64,000 nucleotides of DNA from Spirosoma endbachense (GCF_010233585.1 NZ_CP045997.1:5682065-5746064), one strand, 5' to 3'. Shown: positions 26,771-35,655, counted from the first letter of the stretch. Made by a program: numbers and translations. Notes: generated by a model not told the origin, from the letters alone.

Positions 26771-27497
26771 TAAAGCCCAATTTCTGGAAAAACTGGCTGT
26801 TCCCATCGACCCGGCCGAACTTGGTGAGCTGCTGGTGATTGCGCCCCATCCCGATGATGAATCGCTCGGCTGTGGCGGTACCATTGCCCTACTGCGTCAG
26901 CAAGGCTATAGCGTTCATGTTCTGTTTGTGAGCGATGGGACAATGTCGCATCCAAATTCGTGGGCTTATCCTGCCGAACGGCTACGCCAGCTGCGTGAGT
27001 CAGAAGCGGTGGATGCCCTTCGTATTCTGCATGTATTGCCGGATACCATCACATTCATGCGCCAGAAAGATACACAGGTTCCCATGCCGGATAGCGCTGG
27101 TTTTAGCGACTCGGTTGATTTTGTTTATGAATTGATTAGACAGGTTAACCCCAAAACGGTATTGGTTCCGTGGCGCCGTGATCCACACCGGGATCATCGG
27201 GCATCCTGGCAAATTCTGATGGCAGCTTTAGGCCGGTTTTCCAGTCCCCCCCGAATACTGGAATATCTGATCTGGTTGTGGGAGCTGGGCGATGAAAATG
27301 ACATGCCCAGGGCCGATGAGATGAAGGTATGGTGCGTACCGATTGAAAAGGTAATGGATCAGCGCAGACAGGCCATAGCGAGTCATCGTTCACAGGTTAG
27401 CCGGTTGATCCATGATGACCCCACGGCTTTTTACCTTTCGCCGGAATTACTGACTCATTTTGATGCACCCCGTGAATTGTTTCTGGAAGAAATCTAA
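26748..27497 (+). CDS. PIG-L/LmbE-family deacetylase
   Basis: About 249 residues from the ATG at 26748, inside the end of the upstream gene; the frame is open further but the later start fits the family. The zinc motif is VIAPHPDDESLGCGG (PHPDDE) at about 29-43 and the second site is RRDPHRDHRASW (HxDH). These enzymes remove the N-acetyl group from GlcNAc-containing lipids or glycosides. The neighbours (acyl-CoA dehydrogenase, NodS-like methyltransferase, convergent glycosyltransferase) suggest synthesis of a modified glycan or glycolipid. Confidence 0.92.
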   Translation: MHMISGVDKAQFLEKLAVPIDPAELGELLVIAPHPDDESLGCGGTIALLRQQGYSVHVLFVSDGTMSHPNSWAYPAERLRQLRESEAVDALRILHVLPDTITFMRQKDTQVPMPDSAGFSDSVDFVYELIRQVNPKTVLVPWRRDPHRDHRASWQILMAALGRFSSPPRILEYLIWLWELGDENDMPRADEMKVWCVPIEKVMDQRRQAIASHRSQVSRLIHDDPTAFYLSPELLTHFDAPRELFLEEI

Positions 27498-27511
27498 CAA
27501 ATTGCTGAACC

Positions 27512-28093
27512 ATGTCAAGTCTGCCAACCACCTATTTCGACGATGTTTATCGAGCCAGCATTGATCCCTGGTCGTTTGAGACGAGTCCTTATGAAAAGGC
27601 CAAGTACGAAGCTACACTGGCTGCTTTATCGAAAAATCATTACAGAAATGCATTTGAGATTGGCTGTTCCATTGGGGTGTTGAGCCAAATGCTGGCACAA
27701 CGATGTGACAAACTTCTGGCTGTAGATGCCAGTGAGCTGCCACTTGAAACTGCCCGAAAGCGGCTGGCTCCTTATTCGCAGGTGACAACCAGGCAGATGA
27801 GTATTCCAAACGAATTTCCAGATCAACAATTCGATCTTATTTTGCTATCGGAGGTTGGGTATTATCTGGCACTGGATGATTTAAAACGGACAAGGCAATT
27901 GATGATTGATCATCTGGAAATTGGAGGGCACTTGCTACTTGTTCACTGGACACCCTTCGTGCCTGATTATCCGTTGACTGGCGATCAGGTTCATGAACAA
28001 TTTATGGAAGCGACTGGTGAGGGAAACTCCTTAACTCATCTGTCAGGACAACGAACGGATAAATACAGACTGGATCTTTTCAGGAGAACTTAG
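27512..28093 (+). CDS. NodS-like class I SAM-dependent methyltransferase
   Basis: 193 residues. The N-terminus YFDDVYRASIDPWSFETSPYEKAKYEATLAAL is characteristic of the NodS-like group; motif I is AFEIGCSIGVLSQMLA near 45-60, followed by LLAVDASELPLETARKRL and the strand-4 segment FDLILLSEVGYYLALDDL. In rhizobia NodS methylates a chitooligosaccharide amine, which makes sense after a deacetylase. The start lies 14 bases after the PIG-L stop. The stop overlaps that of the convergent glycosyltransferase by four bases. Confidence 0.9.
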   Translation: MSSLPTTYFDDVYRASIDPWSFETSPYEKAKYEATLAALSKNHYRNAFEIGCSIGVLSQMLAQRCDKLLAVDASELPLETARKRLAPYSQVTTRQMSIPNEFPDQQFDLILLSEVGYYLALDDLKRTRQLMIDHLEIGGHLLLVHWTPFVPDYPLTGDQVHEQFMEATGEGNSLTHLSGQRTDKYRLDLFRRT

Positions 28094-29244
28094 AAAGCGC
28101 TATACAATTTGCAAAAGTGGCGCAGATGCTGAATGGCGCTTGTAATTGGCACCAACGGCCAGTGGTTGGCCCAATCGCTCTGAGCCATTTTTTCTTCTAT
28201 TCGCTCCCACAATTGCCCGAAAAAACAACTTCTCCTTAGCTCATCGTTTAGCCAGTTTGGCTCTAGCCGTAAAGCGTGTGCAATTGGCACCAGGTCATTT
28301 AAGTCTGGCGATTGCTCCCTGATCTGCCACCACACCCGAAGTTTTTGCCGGTTTTGAAACTTCGTAATGATTGCGTCGCCTGGTTCAACAATTTGCTGCT
28401 TTCCAGCCTGATTGAGATCAGCCCAATAGCGCAACTGCTCAGAAAAGCCAACGGCAACACGTCCGTCCATACGAGTTGATGTAAATACTTTTACCGCTGG
28501 GCTTTGGCGGACGCGGGCATCCATTCGCAGCAGTGCTTTGTAGAAAGCTTCATCTTCCAGAAATGGCTTTTCCGGTAAGCGACCGGCCTGCTCATACATC
28601 CGGCAGGTAACCGCAATACTGGCTCCAAAATGCTGAAAATGCCGGGGCCACGGATCGTGGGGAGAAGGATCAAGCAGCGCTTCGGTTTTGGCTACCAGTG
28701 TCCGATACATCACATCGCGCAGGTGATAGAGACGTACTTTACCCGGATCAGGGTGAGTCAGTATCCGGCCGCCAACAGCATCATTTCCGTTGGCTATTTC
28801 GAGCATGATGTAGTAAATCCAGCGGCTATCGACCACCGTATCGCCATCGGTTGACGCAATGATACCGCACGAATGACCGGAGTTTGTCAGCCGACGGTGT
28901 GCTTCATCCATAAGAAGCCGTCGCACTGTACCAATCGTTGCCCTGGCTGCGGGCAGTTCAATCTGGGCAATATGTAGCGGAAAATTCGGATAGTTCTGCT
29001 GATAATGTTTGGCAACAATATAGGATTGGTCCGAACAGTTATTGGCCAGGAGCAATACTTCATAAATGGCCGTATTCAGTGGTGCGCCCGTGCCATCCTG
29101 CTGATTACGAAGAGCATCCAGCGTTTGAATCAGGTGATGAGCTTCATTACGAACCGGAACAATTACACTTAGTTGCAACAAGGCGGAGGGGGGGGCAGGA
29201 AATAAAATCGGGTATTCCAGAAGATGATTTACTTCGGTTTGCAT
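28090..29244 (-). CDS. Glycosyltransferase family 2
   Basis: 384 residues. GT-A fold with LSVIVPVRNEAHHLIQTLDALRNQQ at about 26-50, GIIASTDGDTVVDSRWIYYIM (the DxD-like site, DGD) at about 124-145, and a later acceptor region RLPEKPFLEDEAFYKALLRMDARVRQSPAVKVFTSTRMDGR. The C-terminal 100 residues are helical. No membrane segment is present. It is convergent with the acyl-CoA dehydrogenase/PIG-L/methyltransferase operon (stop codons overlap by four bases), and together they look like one functional set. Confidence 0.88.
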   Translation of the reverse strand: MQTEVNHLLEYPILFPAPPSALLQLSVIVPVRNEAHHLIQTLDALRNQQDGTGAPLNTAIYEVLLLANNCSDQSYIVAKHYQQNYPNFPLHIAQIELPAARATIGTVRRLLMDEAHRRLTNSGHSCGIIASTDGDTVVDSRWIYYIMLEIANGNDAVGGRILTHPDPGKVRLYHLRDVMYRTLVAKTEALLDPSPHDPWPRHFQHFGASIAVTCRMYEQAGRLPEKPFLEDEAFYKALLRMDARVRQSPAVKVFTSTRMDGRVAVGFSEQLRYWADLNQAGKQQIVEPGDAIITKFQNRQKLRVWWQIREQSPDLNDLVPIAHALRLEPNWLNDELRRSCFFGQLWERIEEKMAQSDWANHWPLVPITSAIQHLRHFCKLYSAF

Positions 29245-29372
29245 ATGGCAATTTATACCCTGTGGCCTTATTGAATGAGCCGGGTATCAGCGAAACCGAA
29301 TCGGAAAATGATTGTTGTATTATTGGATAAAGTGCATCAAAAAGTTTGGCAACGGTACCATTGCCGATGGCT

Positions 29373-29948
29373 TTAGACTACATTTCGATGAGTAAACCGA
29401 GTCTGTACGGTACGCAGGATAAACACACATAAGGTGGCCGCCAATACGCCAATTCCGGCTCCTGCCAGCACATCGAGCGGATAGTGAGCCGCAACATAGA
29501 TACGACTATACGAAACGAAAACGGCCCATAGGAAAATCCATTTAGTCCACGGATATTGCTTTCCTACAAGTAGCCAGAGGCCCGTTGCCAGGGCAAATGT
29601 GTTGGCCGCATGCGATGAGGCAAACCCGTATAAACCACCGCATTCCAGGACAGGATGGATAAATTTTTGCAGAACCGGAACGTGGCAGGGACGTAACCGA
29701 AGCGTGAGCGGCTTCAGCAGAGCCGATGCCGTCTGGTCACTGATCGCTACGGCTGCGGCTAAGGTTAATACCATCCAGATCGCCTGTTTCCGATAGCGGA
29801 AGGTGAGCCAGCCGATGAGCAGTGCGTAAAAAGGAAACCAGGTGTTTCGCTCCGTTGCAAAGATCATGATCGGATCAAGCCAGGATGCGTAGAGGCCATT
29901 GAGCCACAAAAACAGATCGGTGTCGAGTTGGTTAATCGCGTCGCGCAA
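29373..29948 (-). CDS. PAP2-family phosphatase, membrane
   Basis: 191 residues with about six helices. The three phosphatase motifs are KPLTLRLRP (KxxxxxxRP), FASSHAANTFALA (PSGH site reading SSH) and SRIYVAAHYPLDVLAG (SRxxxxxHxxxD). It would dephosphorylate a lipid phosphate such as undecaprenyl-PP or phosphatidate at the periplasmic face. The gene is next to but not tightly linked to its neighbours. Confidence 0.9.
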   Translation of the reverse strand: MRDAINQLDTDLFLWLNGLYASWLDPIMIFATERNTWFPFYALLIGWLTFRYRKQAIWMVLTLAAAVAISDQTASALLKPLTLRLRPCHVPVLQKFIHPVLECGGLYGFASSHAANTFALATGLWLLVGKQYPWTKWIFLWAVFVSYSRIYVAAHYPLDVLAGAGIGVLAATLCVFILRTVQTRFTHRNVV

Positions 29949-30010
29949 GGAAAGGTCGGTTTACGGTAGTTGATTTGCCGGGTATACGACAAACCAACTA
30001 CCGATTTCTA

Positions 30011-30925
30011 TCATAACACTAAGAATTGACTCAGGTAGTTCCGGGCGGTCAGAATAGCCGTGTGCACGTCATCGGCACTGCCTTCAAAGGCTTTATCTTC
30101 AACTTCGATGCAAACCGGACCCCGATAGCGAACATCGGTCAATGCCGCGAAAAAATCGCGCCAGCGCACATCGCCCAGACCAGGTAGCTTGGGCGAGTGG
30201 TATTCCAGTGGATTGGCCATAATGCCAACGCGGTTTAATTTGTCGGGATAGAGTTTAACGTCTTTGAGATGGATGTGATGCAGACGATCGCGGTAATCGT
30301 AAATAGGTTTTACCTCGTCCATCATTTGCCAGATTAAATGGCTGGGGTCATAATTCAGCCCCAAAGCCCGCGATGGAATGATCTCAAATAGCCGATCCCA
30401 GATGGCTGGGGTCGTGGCGAGGTTTTTTCCGCCCGGCCACTCGTCATCCGTAAACCACATCGGACAGTTTTCAATCCCAATCCGGATGTTGTTTTCTTCG
30501 GCCCCCCTGATGATCGCAGGCCAGTGTTCGGCATATAGCTTCAGGTTATCGGCTACGCTCAGCGACCAGTTGCGACCAATAAATGTATTTACTACGGGTA
30601 CGCCTAGTTTGGCCGCTGCCCGAATGATTTTCTTGATATGTTCCCGATAAAACTCAGCCTGCTCGGGGTTAGGGTCGAGCGGATTCGGATAGTAGCCCAG
30701 GCCGGAGATCGATACACCATAGAGCCGCGTTAATGTGTGAACCTGCTCGACATTCAGATTGTCGACATCAATGTGTGTTACGCCCGCGTAGCGACGGGCA
30801 TCGGCGTTCCCGCTGGGCCAACACATCAATTCAACGCATTTGAAGTTGTTGTCAGCCGCAAATTTCAGAACTCCATTCAAATCATAATCGGCCAGAATAG
30901 CCGATACAAAGCCGAGGTTTAGCAT
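30011..30925 (-). CDS. Sugar phosphate isomerase/epimerase (AP-endonuclease-2 TIM barrel)
   Basis: About 304 residues from the ATG at 30925 (MLNLGFVSAIL), the start typical of the family; the 56 codons upstream are likely noncoding and overlap deoC. Metal and barrel motifs seen: ELMCWPSG, NTFIGRNW, RIGIENCPMWF, LNYDPSHLIWQ, LHHIHLKDVK and VCIEVEDKAFEG. It isomerises or epimerises a keto-sugar in the cytoplasm. It starts 40 bases after deoC, so they probably form an operon for breakdown of a sugar or deoxyribose. Confidence 0.9.
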   Translation of the reverse strand: MLNLGFVSAILADYDLNGVLKFAADNNFKCVELMCWPSGNADARRYAGVTHIDVDNLNVEQVHTLTRLYGVSISGLGYYPNPLDPNPEQAEFYREHIKKIIRAAAKLGVPVVNTFIGRNWSLSVADNLKLYAEHWPAIIRGAEENNIRIGIENCPMWFTDDEWPGGKNLATTPAIWDRLFEIIPSRALGLNYDPSHLIWQMMDEVKPIYDYRDRLHHIHLKDVKLYPDKLNRVGIMANPLEYHSPKLPGLGDVRWRDFFAALTDVRYRGPVCIEVEDKAFEGSADDVHTAILTARNYLSQFLVL

Positions 30926-30965
30926 TTGATTAAAGGGAATAATAGTCAATGAACGATTCGAGAGC

Positions 30966-31733
30966 TCAGTATCCGTTGAGTTCGGTAATTGGAAGAACTG
31001 ATGTGGAGGGTACAACCAGACCTGACCGCCGATAGGCTTCGTTGATGATAGCCACAGTAGAGGAGGTGCCGATTCGGGAAACGCCCATTGCATTGAGCTT
31101 CAGTAACTCATCTAACGTACGGATTCCGCCCGAAGCCTTGACCTGAACGTTTGGCCCGACATGCGTAAGCATCAATCGTAAATCATGCTCAGTAGCCCCT
31201 TGGTAGTCATATTTGCCATCAGTTCCTTTTACGAAACCAAAGCCCGATGAGGTCTTAACGAACTCAACACCGACTTCGGTACAGATCTGGCAAAGCCGAA
31301 TTTTAAGGGCGTCGTCGGATAGAAAGTCGGTCTCGAAAATTACTTTCAGGATGGCTCCAAATTCCTGGCAGGTATAAAAAACAGCCCGTATTTCATCGGA
31401 AATATACGACCAGTCTTTGCTCAGGGCCTTACCAATGTTAACAACCATATCGATCTCAACGGCTCCATCCCGGCATGCCTGAACGGTTTCTGCCAGTTTA
31501 AGGCTTAAGGCGTTACTGCCATGCGGAAAACCGATTACGGTGCCAACCCGAACACTGGAACCCGCCAGTAATTTGGCAGCCATAGAAACGGCATAGGGTT
31601 TAATACAAACCGACGCCACATTGTAGGCTAATGCTACCTGGCAACCTGCGCGAAGTTCCGCATCAGTCTGGGTTGGATGTAACAGGGCATGATCGATGAG
31701 TTTGGCAATGTCATGAATCGGGAGTGGGTTCAT
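30966..31733 (-). CDS. deoC: Deoxyribose-phosphate aldolase
   Basis: 255 residues, cytoplasmic. It splits 2-deoxy-D-ribose 5-phosphate into acetaldehyde and glyceraldehyde 3-phosphate. The Schiff-base lysine is Lys160 in VEFVKTSSGFG; Asp95 (EIDMVVNIGK) and Lys199 (VKASGGIRT) complete the active site. KLIDHALLHPTQT at the N-terminus and GTVIGFPHG are also typical. It precedes a sugar epimerase in the same direction. The rest of a deo operon (deoA, deoB) is not in the window. Confidence 0.96.
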   Translation of the reverse strand: MNPLPIHDIAKLIDHALLHPTQTDAELRAGCQVALAYNVASVCIKPYAVSMAAKLLAGSSVRVGTVIGFPHGSNALSLKLAETVQACRDGAVEIDMVVNIGKALSKDWSYISDEIRAVFYTCQEFGAILKVIFETDFLSDDALKIRLCQICTEVGVEFVKTSSGFGFVKGTDGKYDYQGATEHDLRLMLTHVGPNVQVKASGGIRTLDELLKLNAMGVSRIGTSSTVAIINEAYRRSGLVVPSTSVLPITELNGY

Positions 31734-32044
31734 AAGTACGCAGGAAATGGAGCGGCTAAATTAGGAAATTGTTAGGATAGTGTTCGGCAGGAAGTTCTTA
31801 TGAGCAGATACGAAAGGTCACTGTCGCGAGAAAGGCGATAGCTAAAGCTGATAAAACAGGAAGAGAGAACTACCCTGAAATTAGGGCGAAAGTAGGTCTG
31901 AAAAGATGCTGAACAGGTGTTTCTGGTCGATACAGATGCGTGGTTTTACGGACGGCAAAAAGGGTGTTTACCCCGTTAATTAATACCGGAAATTGTTGGA
32001 AATTTGTTAGCTATCGTTCTGGCTTTTTACAATTTATGGTGATT

Positions 32045-32080
32045 AGGTCTTTCGCTTTGAGCCACGGTCCGCCGTGGTTG
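32045..32080. repeat. Degenerate REP-like element (one-sided)
   Basis: Starts AGGTCTTTCGCTTTGAG, like the outer arm of the elements at 23695 and 3788, and continues to a CCACGG-TCCG-CCGTGG hairpin. The matching second outer arm is missing; an AAACCTATAAGG palindrome takes its place. Confidence 0.6.
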
Positions 32081-32085
32081 GTTAC

Positions 32086-32118
32086 AAACCTATAAGGTTT
32101 GTGAAACCTTATAGGTTT
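32086..32118. repeat. Palindrome AAACCTATAAGGTTT-GTG-AAACCTTATAGGTTT
   Basis: Two perfect 15-bp arms (32086-32100, 32104-32118) with a 3-base loop; each arm is itself nearly palindromic. From general knowledge, similar AAACCTATAAGGTTT repeats are scattered in Bacteroidota genomes. It lies 45 bases before the gene at 32164 and may be a dispersed repeat or a transcription end. Confidence 0.75.
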
Positions 32119-32163
32119 AAATTGGTCGAGCACTGGATTCAATCCTACTAAACTTGTTGACAT

Positions 32164-33072
32164 ATGACTTTGCAGGAACTAGTTGCGAACGGATTGGGAG
32201 TTAATCTCCGTGATTTAGCGTTCGACCATGAACTGGTCGGTGATATACAGTCACGACTGATCAAACTGGGCTGTTTGGATCCTCCAATCGACGGCGATTT
32301 TGGTCCAGTGTCTGCTCTGGTGTTGCGAACCTACGCCAAACAGGTAGGTATTCTTCTTGAGGAAACGATAAGTGTCGATTTGGCCAAATCGTTACTCCAG
32401 CACAGTGAAGATACATTTATACCGCTGACATTGGGAACTGATTTCGCCAGCCGTATTGTGAAGTATATGCAGTTACGTAATTTCTGGGTTGCCAGGCTGC
32501 CCAAATTTCTCACAATAGTCTACGTAGAAGGTGCCGATGAGAGTGGTGAACCCAACGCTGATGTGTTTAATAAATTTAATGACCGCCGGGTTGTTTTAGC
32601 GATAGAAAATGGGAAGCCTAAAATTCTACTGAACGTATTGGCAACAACAGAGCCGGGTAAATTTTTCACTGATCACCCCGAAAACCCTGAAGGAGCGGCA
32701 CGAATTGCATTTGACCAGTATAAATCGTGGCGGGTAGGCATTCATAAAGCGGATACTCCAACGGCTCACGAGGCTTTGGTGCAGGTTGCTAACGTAGCTG
32801 TTTTCCGTGATTTAAATCAGGATGGCAAGCGTACCGGCGATAAGATTGATGTTGGTAGTGCGTTTGGAATCAATCAGCATTCAGGACATAATGCGAGCCC
32901 TGATAATATCGGCAAGGCCAGTGCAGGCTGTCTTGTTGGCCGATCTACTGACGAACATAAACAATTTATGAAGCTTATAAAGACTGATCCCCGCTTTAAA
33001 GAAGCCAGCAATGGCTATCGATACATGAGTACGGTCATTGCTGGCGACGATCTGAAGAATAAGATTGGTTGA
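32164..33072 (+). CDS. Peptidoglycan-binding-domain protein with YkuD-like Ser-x-Gly-Cys motif
   Basis: 302 residues. The N-terminal 65 residues fit a peptidoglycan-binding_1 fold (IQSRLIKLGCLDPPIDGDFGPVSALVLRTYAKQVG). The middle (about 100-215) is unrecognised. The C-terminal third has FRDLNQDGKRTGDKID, which resembles a Ca2+ loop, then GINQHSGHN and SAGCLVGR; this His/Ser-x-Gly-Cys spacing resembles the YkuD L,D-transpeptidase site, so it may be a cell-wall enzyme. There is no signal peptide, which is odd for such a protein and leaves room for a phage- or secretion-system-borne origin. The gene is alone and preceded by two palindromes. Confidence 0.7.
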   Translation: MTLQELVANGLGVNLRDLAFDHELVGDIQSRLIKLGCLDPPIDGDFGPVSALVLRTYAKQVGILLEETISVDLAKSLLQHSEDTFIPLTLGTDFASRIVKYMQLRNFWVARLPKFLTIVYVEGADESGEPNADVFNKFNDRRVVLAIENGKPKILLNVLATTEPGKFFTDHPENPEGAARIAFDQYKSWRVGIHKADTPTAHEALVQVANVAVFRDLNQDGKRTGDKIDVGSAFGINQHSGHNASPDNIGKASAGCLVGRSTDEHKQFMKLIKTDPRFKEASNGYRYMSTVIAGDDLKNKIG

Positions 33073-33089
33073 GGATAGCGTTTGACGCT

Positions 33090-33332
33090 TCACAAAACCA
33101 CTAATCCAGTTTTCACTGCCCATAAGGCCAGTCCAACGCGGCTTTTTACCTGTAATCGCTCAAATAGTACTTCCCGATAACCATCGACGGTGCGTGGGCT
33201 GACGCACATTTTGTCCGCAATTTGGACATAGGTTAACTCGGAGCAGGCTAATTGGAGAAATTGAAGTTCGCGATGTTTAAAGTTGGGAAAAATAGGATTA
33301 GTACTTGGTAGAGAAGGTAGAGAAACATTCAT
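33090..33332 (-). CDS. Stand-alone LuxR/NarL-type HTH protein
   Basis: 80 residues. Residues about 18-76 are a GerE/LuxR helix-turn-helix (FKHRELQFLQLACSELTYVQIADKMCVSPRTVDGYREVLFERLQVKSRVGLALWAVKTGLVVL). Full-length Bacteroidota NarL regulators carry a receiver domain in front, which is missing here, so it is either a truncated regulator or a genuine stand-alone DNA-binding protein. It lies next to an orphan sensor kinase at 33567 on the same strand. Confidence 0.8.
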   Translation of the reverse strand: MNVSLPSLPSTNPIFPNFKHRELQFLQLACSELTYVQIADKMCVSPRTVDGYREVLFERLQVKSRVGLALWAVKTGLVVL

Positions 33333-33566
33333 TACGGTGTGTGAATACAGCTAGCTATGAGTCTAGATAACTTCTTGTAAATAAGTCAATAACAGGCTAT
33401 TTTTCAAAATGAAGTGAGTAAACGGTAACACATAGAAAAATAAGTAATACTACTGTGCCATTATGTAAATTTTTAGGCACGAATAGGCTAACAATTGTGA
33501 CTTACTTAGGAGTATATATAAGGAATCGTCGTATATGGTTCACCGTAATTAATATTACGTCAATGA

Positions 33567-34907
33567 TTAATAGGCAATCTGTTGCCTTGAAGGAATTAAG
33601 GGCACGGCTACATTGAATAGTTTATCCTCTTCGGAAATGTAGATGGCGGGTTGATTTAATAATTGGAATTTTAACTGAATATTCTGAAGACCTTTTTTTG
33701 TCGACATGAGCCGGTTAACCCGTTTCCGCTGTAGATTATTACGAACAATCAGAAAACCATCGTTGTCGGTAAAAATTTGAATGACTAATGGGTTACTGGC
33801 AGAAACAATGTTGTGTTTCACCGCATTTTCAATCAATAGTTGTAAGGTCAGCGGTGGAATTAAACACGTTTTGTCGCTATCATCGATGTTAATTTCCAGG
33901 TTGATTCCCTGGTCGTATCGTGTTTTCAGGAGGTGATAGTACGAATTGATAAACTTAATCTCTGCTGCCAGTGGTATAAGTTCCTGATCGGTAGCCTGAA
34001 GTAAATAACGGTAAACATTCGACAGTTCATCAACAAACCGCTCGGCCTTAGTTGGTTCATCGGCAATCAGCGACGATAGCGAATTAAGACTGTTGAACAG
34101 AAAGTGAGGGCTTAACTGGGCCTGCAATGCCCGCATCTGCATTTCGGCTACTTCGTGCTCGAGCAACTGAACGGTTTGTTTGGCAACTGTCTGGTCGCGT
34201 AGCCGTTGCCTGCGTTCCCGGTTCAGCGCCTGCTCAAAAAGGGCTTTCTTGACTGCATCACGCCGATGGCGATACGCTAAACCCAGTGAGAAAAACACTA
34301 ATTCCAGTACGATTCCTAGTTGCAGATAGGTAAGTGGGGCTAGCCAGAACCCGTCAAGGTCATTAGCTGGTCGTATCATTGTGAGAGCCATTGCCATCAA
34401 CGCACCCAACACGAGCATAGCTGACCCCGTAATAAAAAAACGCCCGATAGGGTCTTTGCGCTTATAAACCGTTATGATAATGTAGCCTGATAAAATGACC
34501 ATTCCGGTTCGGACCAGCGTATGGATAAGTTCATGAACTGGCAGAGTCCAATAATCAGACAAAAAACAGAAACCGGCTTCAAGTAAAATATAAGCTGCCA
34601 GTCCAGTTTGCGTCATGCGGAACAGCCGCAATAAATTGGGGCGATGTTCGCGAAGACTCAGAAAAGCGGTTGTAAAATCGTAATAAACAATATAGGCGAC
34701 CATTGGCCCCGTAATTCGCACAAAATCGGCAAGATTATCAGATAAGATACCGCTCGATCGTAGTGGGAAATAACCTAGCCAGATTAACAGGTAAACCGTA
34801 TAGAGCCCGTAGATTCGTTCCTGATAAAAACACCACTGCACAATGTTGTACAGTAGTATTGCCGCCATCATACCCAGAAAGAGGAAGAGCCAGGTTTCGT
34901 AAACCAT
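33567..34907 (-). CDS. LytS-type sensor histidine kinase with 7TMR-DISM-like membrane domain
   Basis: 446 residues. Seven membrane helices fill residues 1-195, starting with YETWLFLFLGMMAAILLYNIV; a coiled coil follows (RRDAVKKALFEQALNRERRQRLRDQTVAKQ), then the His_kinase domain (QLSPHFLFNSLNSLSSLIADE, autophosphorylated His near residue 274) and a degenerate HATPase (LIENAVKHNI). Such kinases usually pair with a LytTR response regulator; none is adjacent. The extracellular DISM sensor found in many relatives is absent. The neighbour at 33090 is a possible output partner, but that is inference. Confidence 0.88.
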   Translation of the reverse strand: MVYETWLFLFLGMMAAILLYNIVQWCFYQERIYGLYTVYLLIWLGYFPLRSSGILSDNLADFVRITGPMVAYIVYYDFTTAFLSLREHRPNLLRLFRMTQTGLAAYILLEAGFCFLSDYWTLPVHELIHTLVRTGMVILSGYIIITVYKRKDPIGRFFITGSAMLVLGALMAMALTMIRPANDLDGFWLAPLTYLQLGIVLELVFFSLGLAYRHRRDAVKKALFEQALNRERRQRLRDQTVAKQTVQLLEHEVAEMQMRALQAQLSPHFLFNSLNSLSSLIADEPTKAERFVDELSNVYRYLLQATDQELIPLAAEIKFINSYYHLLKTRYDQGINLEINIDDSDKTCLIPPLTLQLLIENAVKHNIVSASNPLVIQIFTDNDGFLIVRNNLQRKRVNRLMSTKKGLQNIQLKFQLLNQPAIYISEEDKLFNVAVPLIPSRQQIAY

Positions 34908-35080
34908 AGTCTTTAATAACCGTGGGTTAAAAAGAGTGCATAAAACTATAAAAGTTGCACCATCGAACGGCAGACTACTTAATCAACGGTTAAAACCCTG
35001 TCTTATCGGTTTGAATACGGTTTAAATGCATCAGATTGAATTGCTTGCTTTGCGAAAAGTGTCGAACAAGCTTATAAAAC

Positions 35081-35110
35081 AAAAAGGCCTCCACTACTGG
35101 GGGCCTTTTT
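35081..35110. terminator. Terminator next to the small lipoprotein gene
   Basis: AAAAAGGCCTCC / GGGGGCCTTTTT arms (35081-35092, 35099-35110) with one G-U-type position. A on one side and T on the other make it work on either strand; it lies 22 bases past the stop of the lipoprotein gene. Confidence 0.8.
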
Positions 35111-35132
35111 GAAACTTATAGAATTGAATCGA

Positions 35133-35327
35133 TTATTTGATCGAATCTTTCTTGGTTGTGTCTTTTGCCATCGTCGTGTCACTGGACATCGTTGATGTTG
35201 AATCCGACGACATGGTCGAGCTGGAATCCGTTACTGTCGTAGATGATTCGGTCGACTCGGTTTTGGTGCTTGAACAAGCTGTGGTCAGAGCCAACAGAGA
35301 GAGCAGGAGAAAAGCAGATTTTGCCAT
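35133..35327 (-). CDS. Tiny Ser/Thr-rich lipoprotein
   Basis: 64 residues from the ATG at 35327; a TTG three codons upstream was not preferred. Lipobox LTTAC (Cys about 18) then an almost pure Ser/Thr/Asp/Lys tail with a repeated STMSSD unit and a basic end (KKDSIK). It is a low-complexity, membrane-anchored periplasmic protein of unknown role; similar tails occur in many Cytophagales. A good terminator follows it. Confidence 0.7.
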   Translation of the reverse strand: MAKSAFLLLSLLALTTACSSTKTESTESSTTVTDSSSTMSSDSTSTMSSDTTMAKDTTKKDSIK

Positions 35328-35472
35328 GTTTTTCAATGAATTGAGATGAATTCTATGTTTCTAGTTATTAATTCAAATAGATTAGAAAAGTAACCCATCA
35401 TTTTGCAGAATTGTTGGACTTTTTGACAAGTATGCTGATTCTTTCACCTATTTTTGCTAAACAGGCAGTAAT

Positions 35473-35522
35473 AGAACTTTCGCTCAACGGCGGGCACACC
35501 GCTGAGCGAGTCCTATGTTCTA
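35473..35522. repeat. Degenerate REP-like element
   Basis: Outer AGAACTTTCGCTCA echoes the AGGACTTTCGCTGAG arm of the family. The inner GCTCAACGGCG / CACCGCTGAGC stem has G-U-type mismatches. It lies in the gap between the small lipoprotein and the SDR gene. Confidence 0.55.
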
Positions 35523-35655
35523 AGACAAAGTGTAGATTTCCTTCGGCTAACTTCTCCTTCGAAACGGTCAGCATTCGACTCTAGACCATTTTAGCCTAGT
35601 TATGAAAATGGCCTATGAAAGACACAGGCCATACAATGCAGTACTCCCTCAATTC

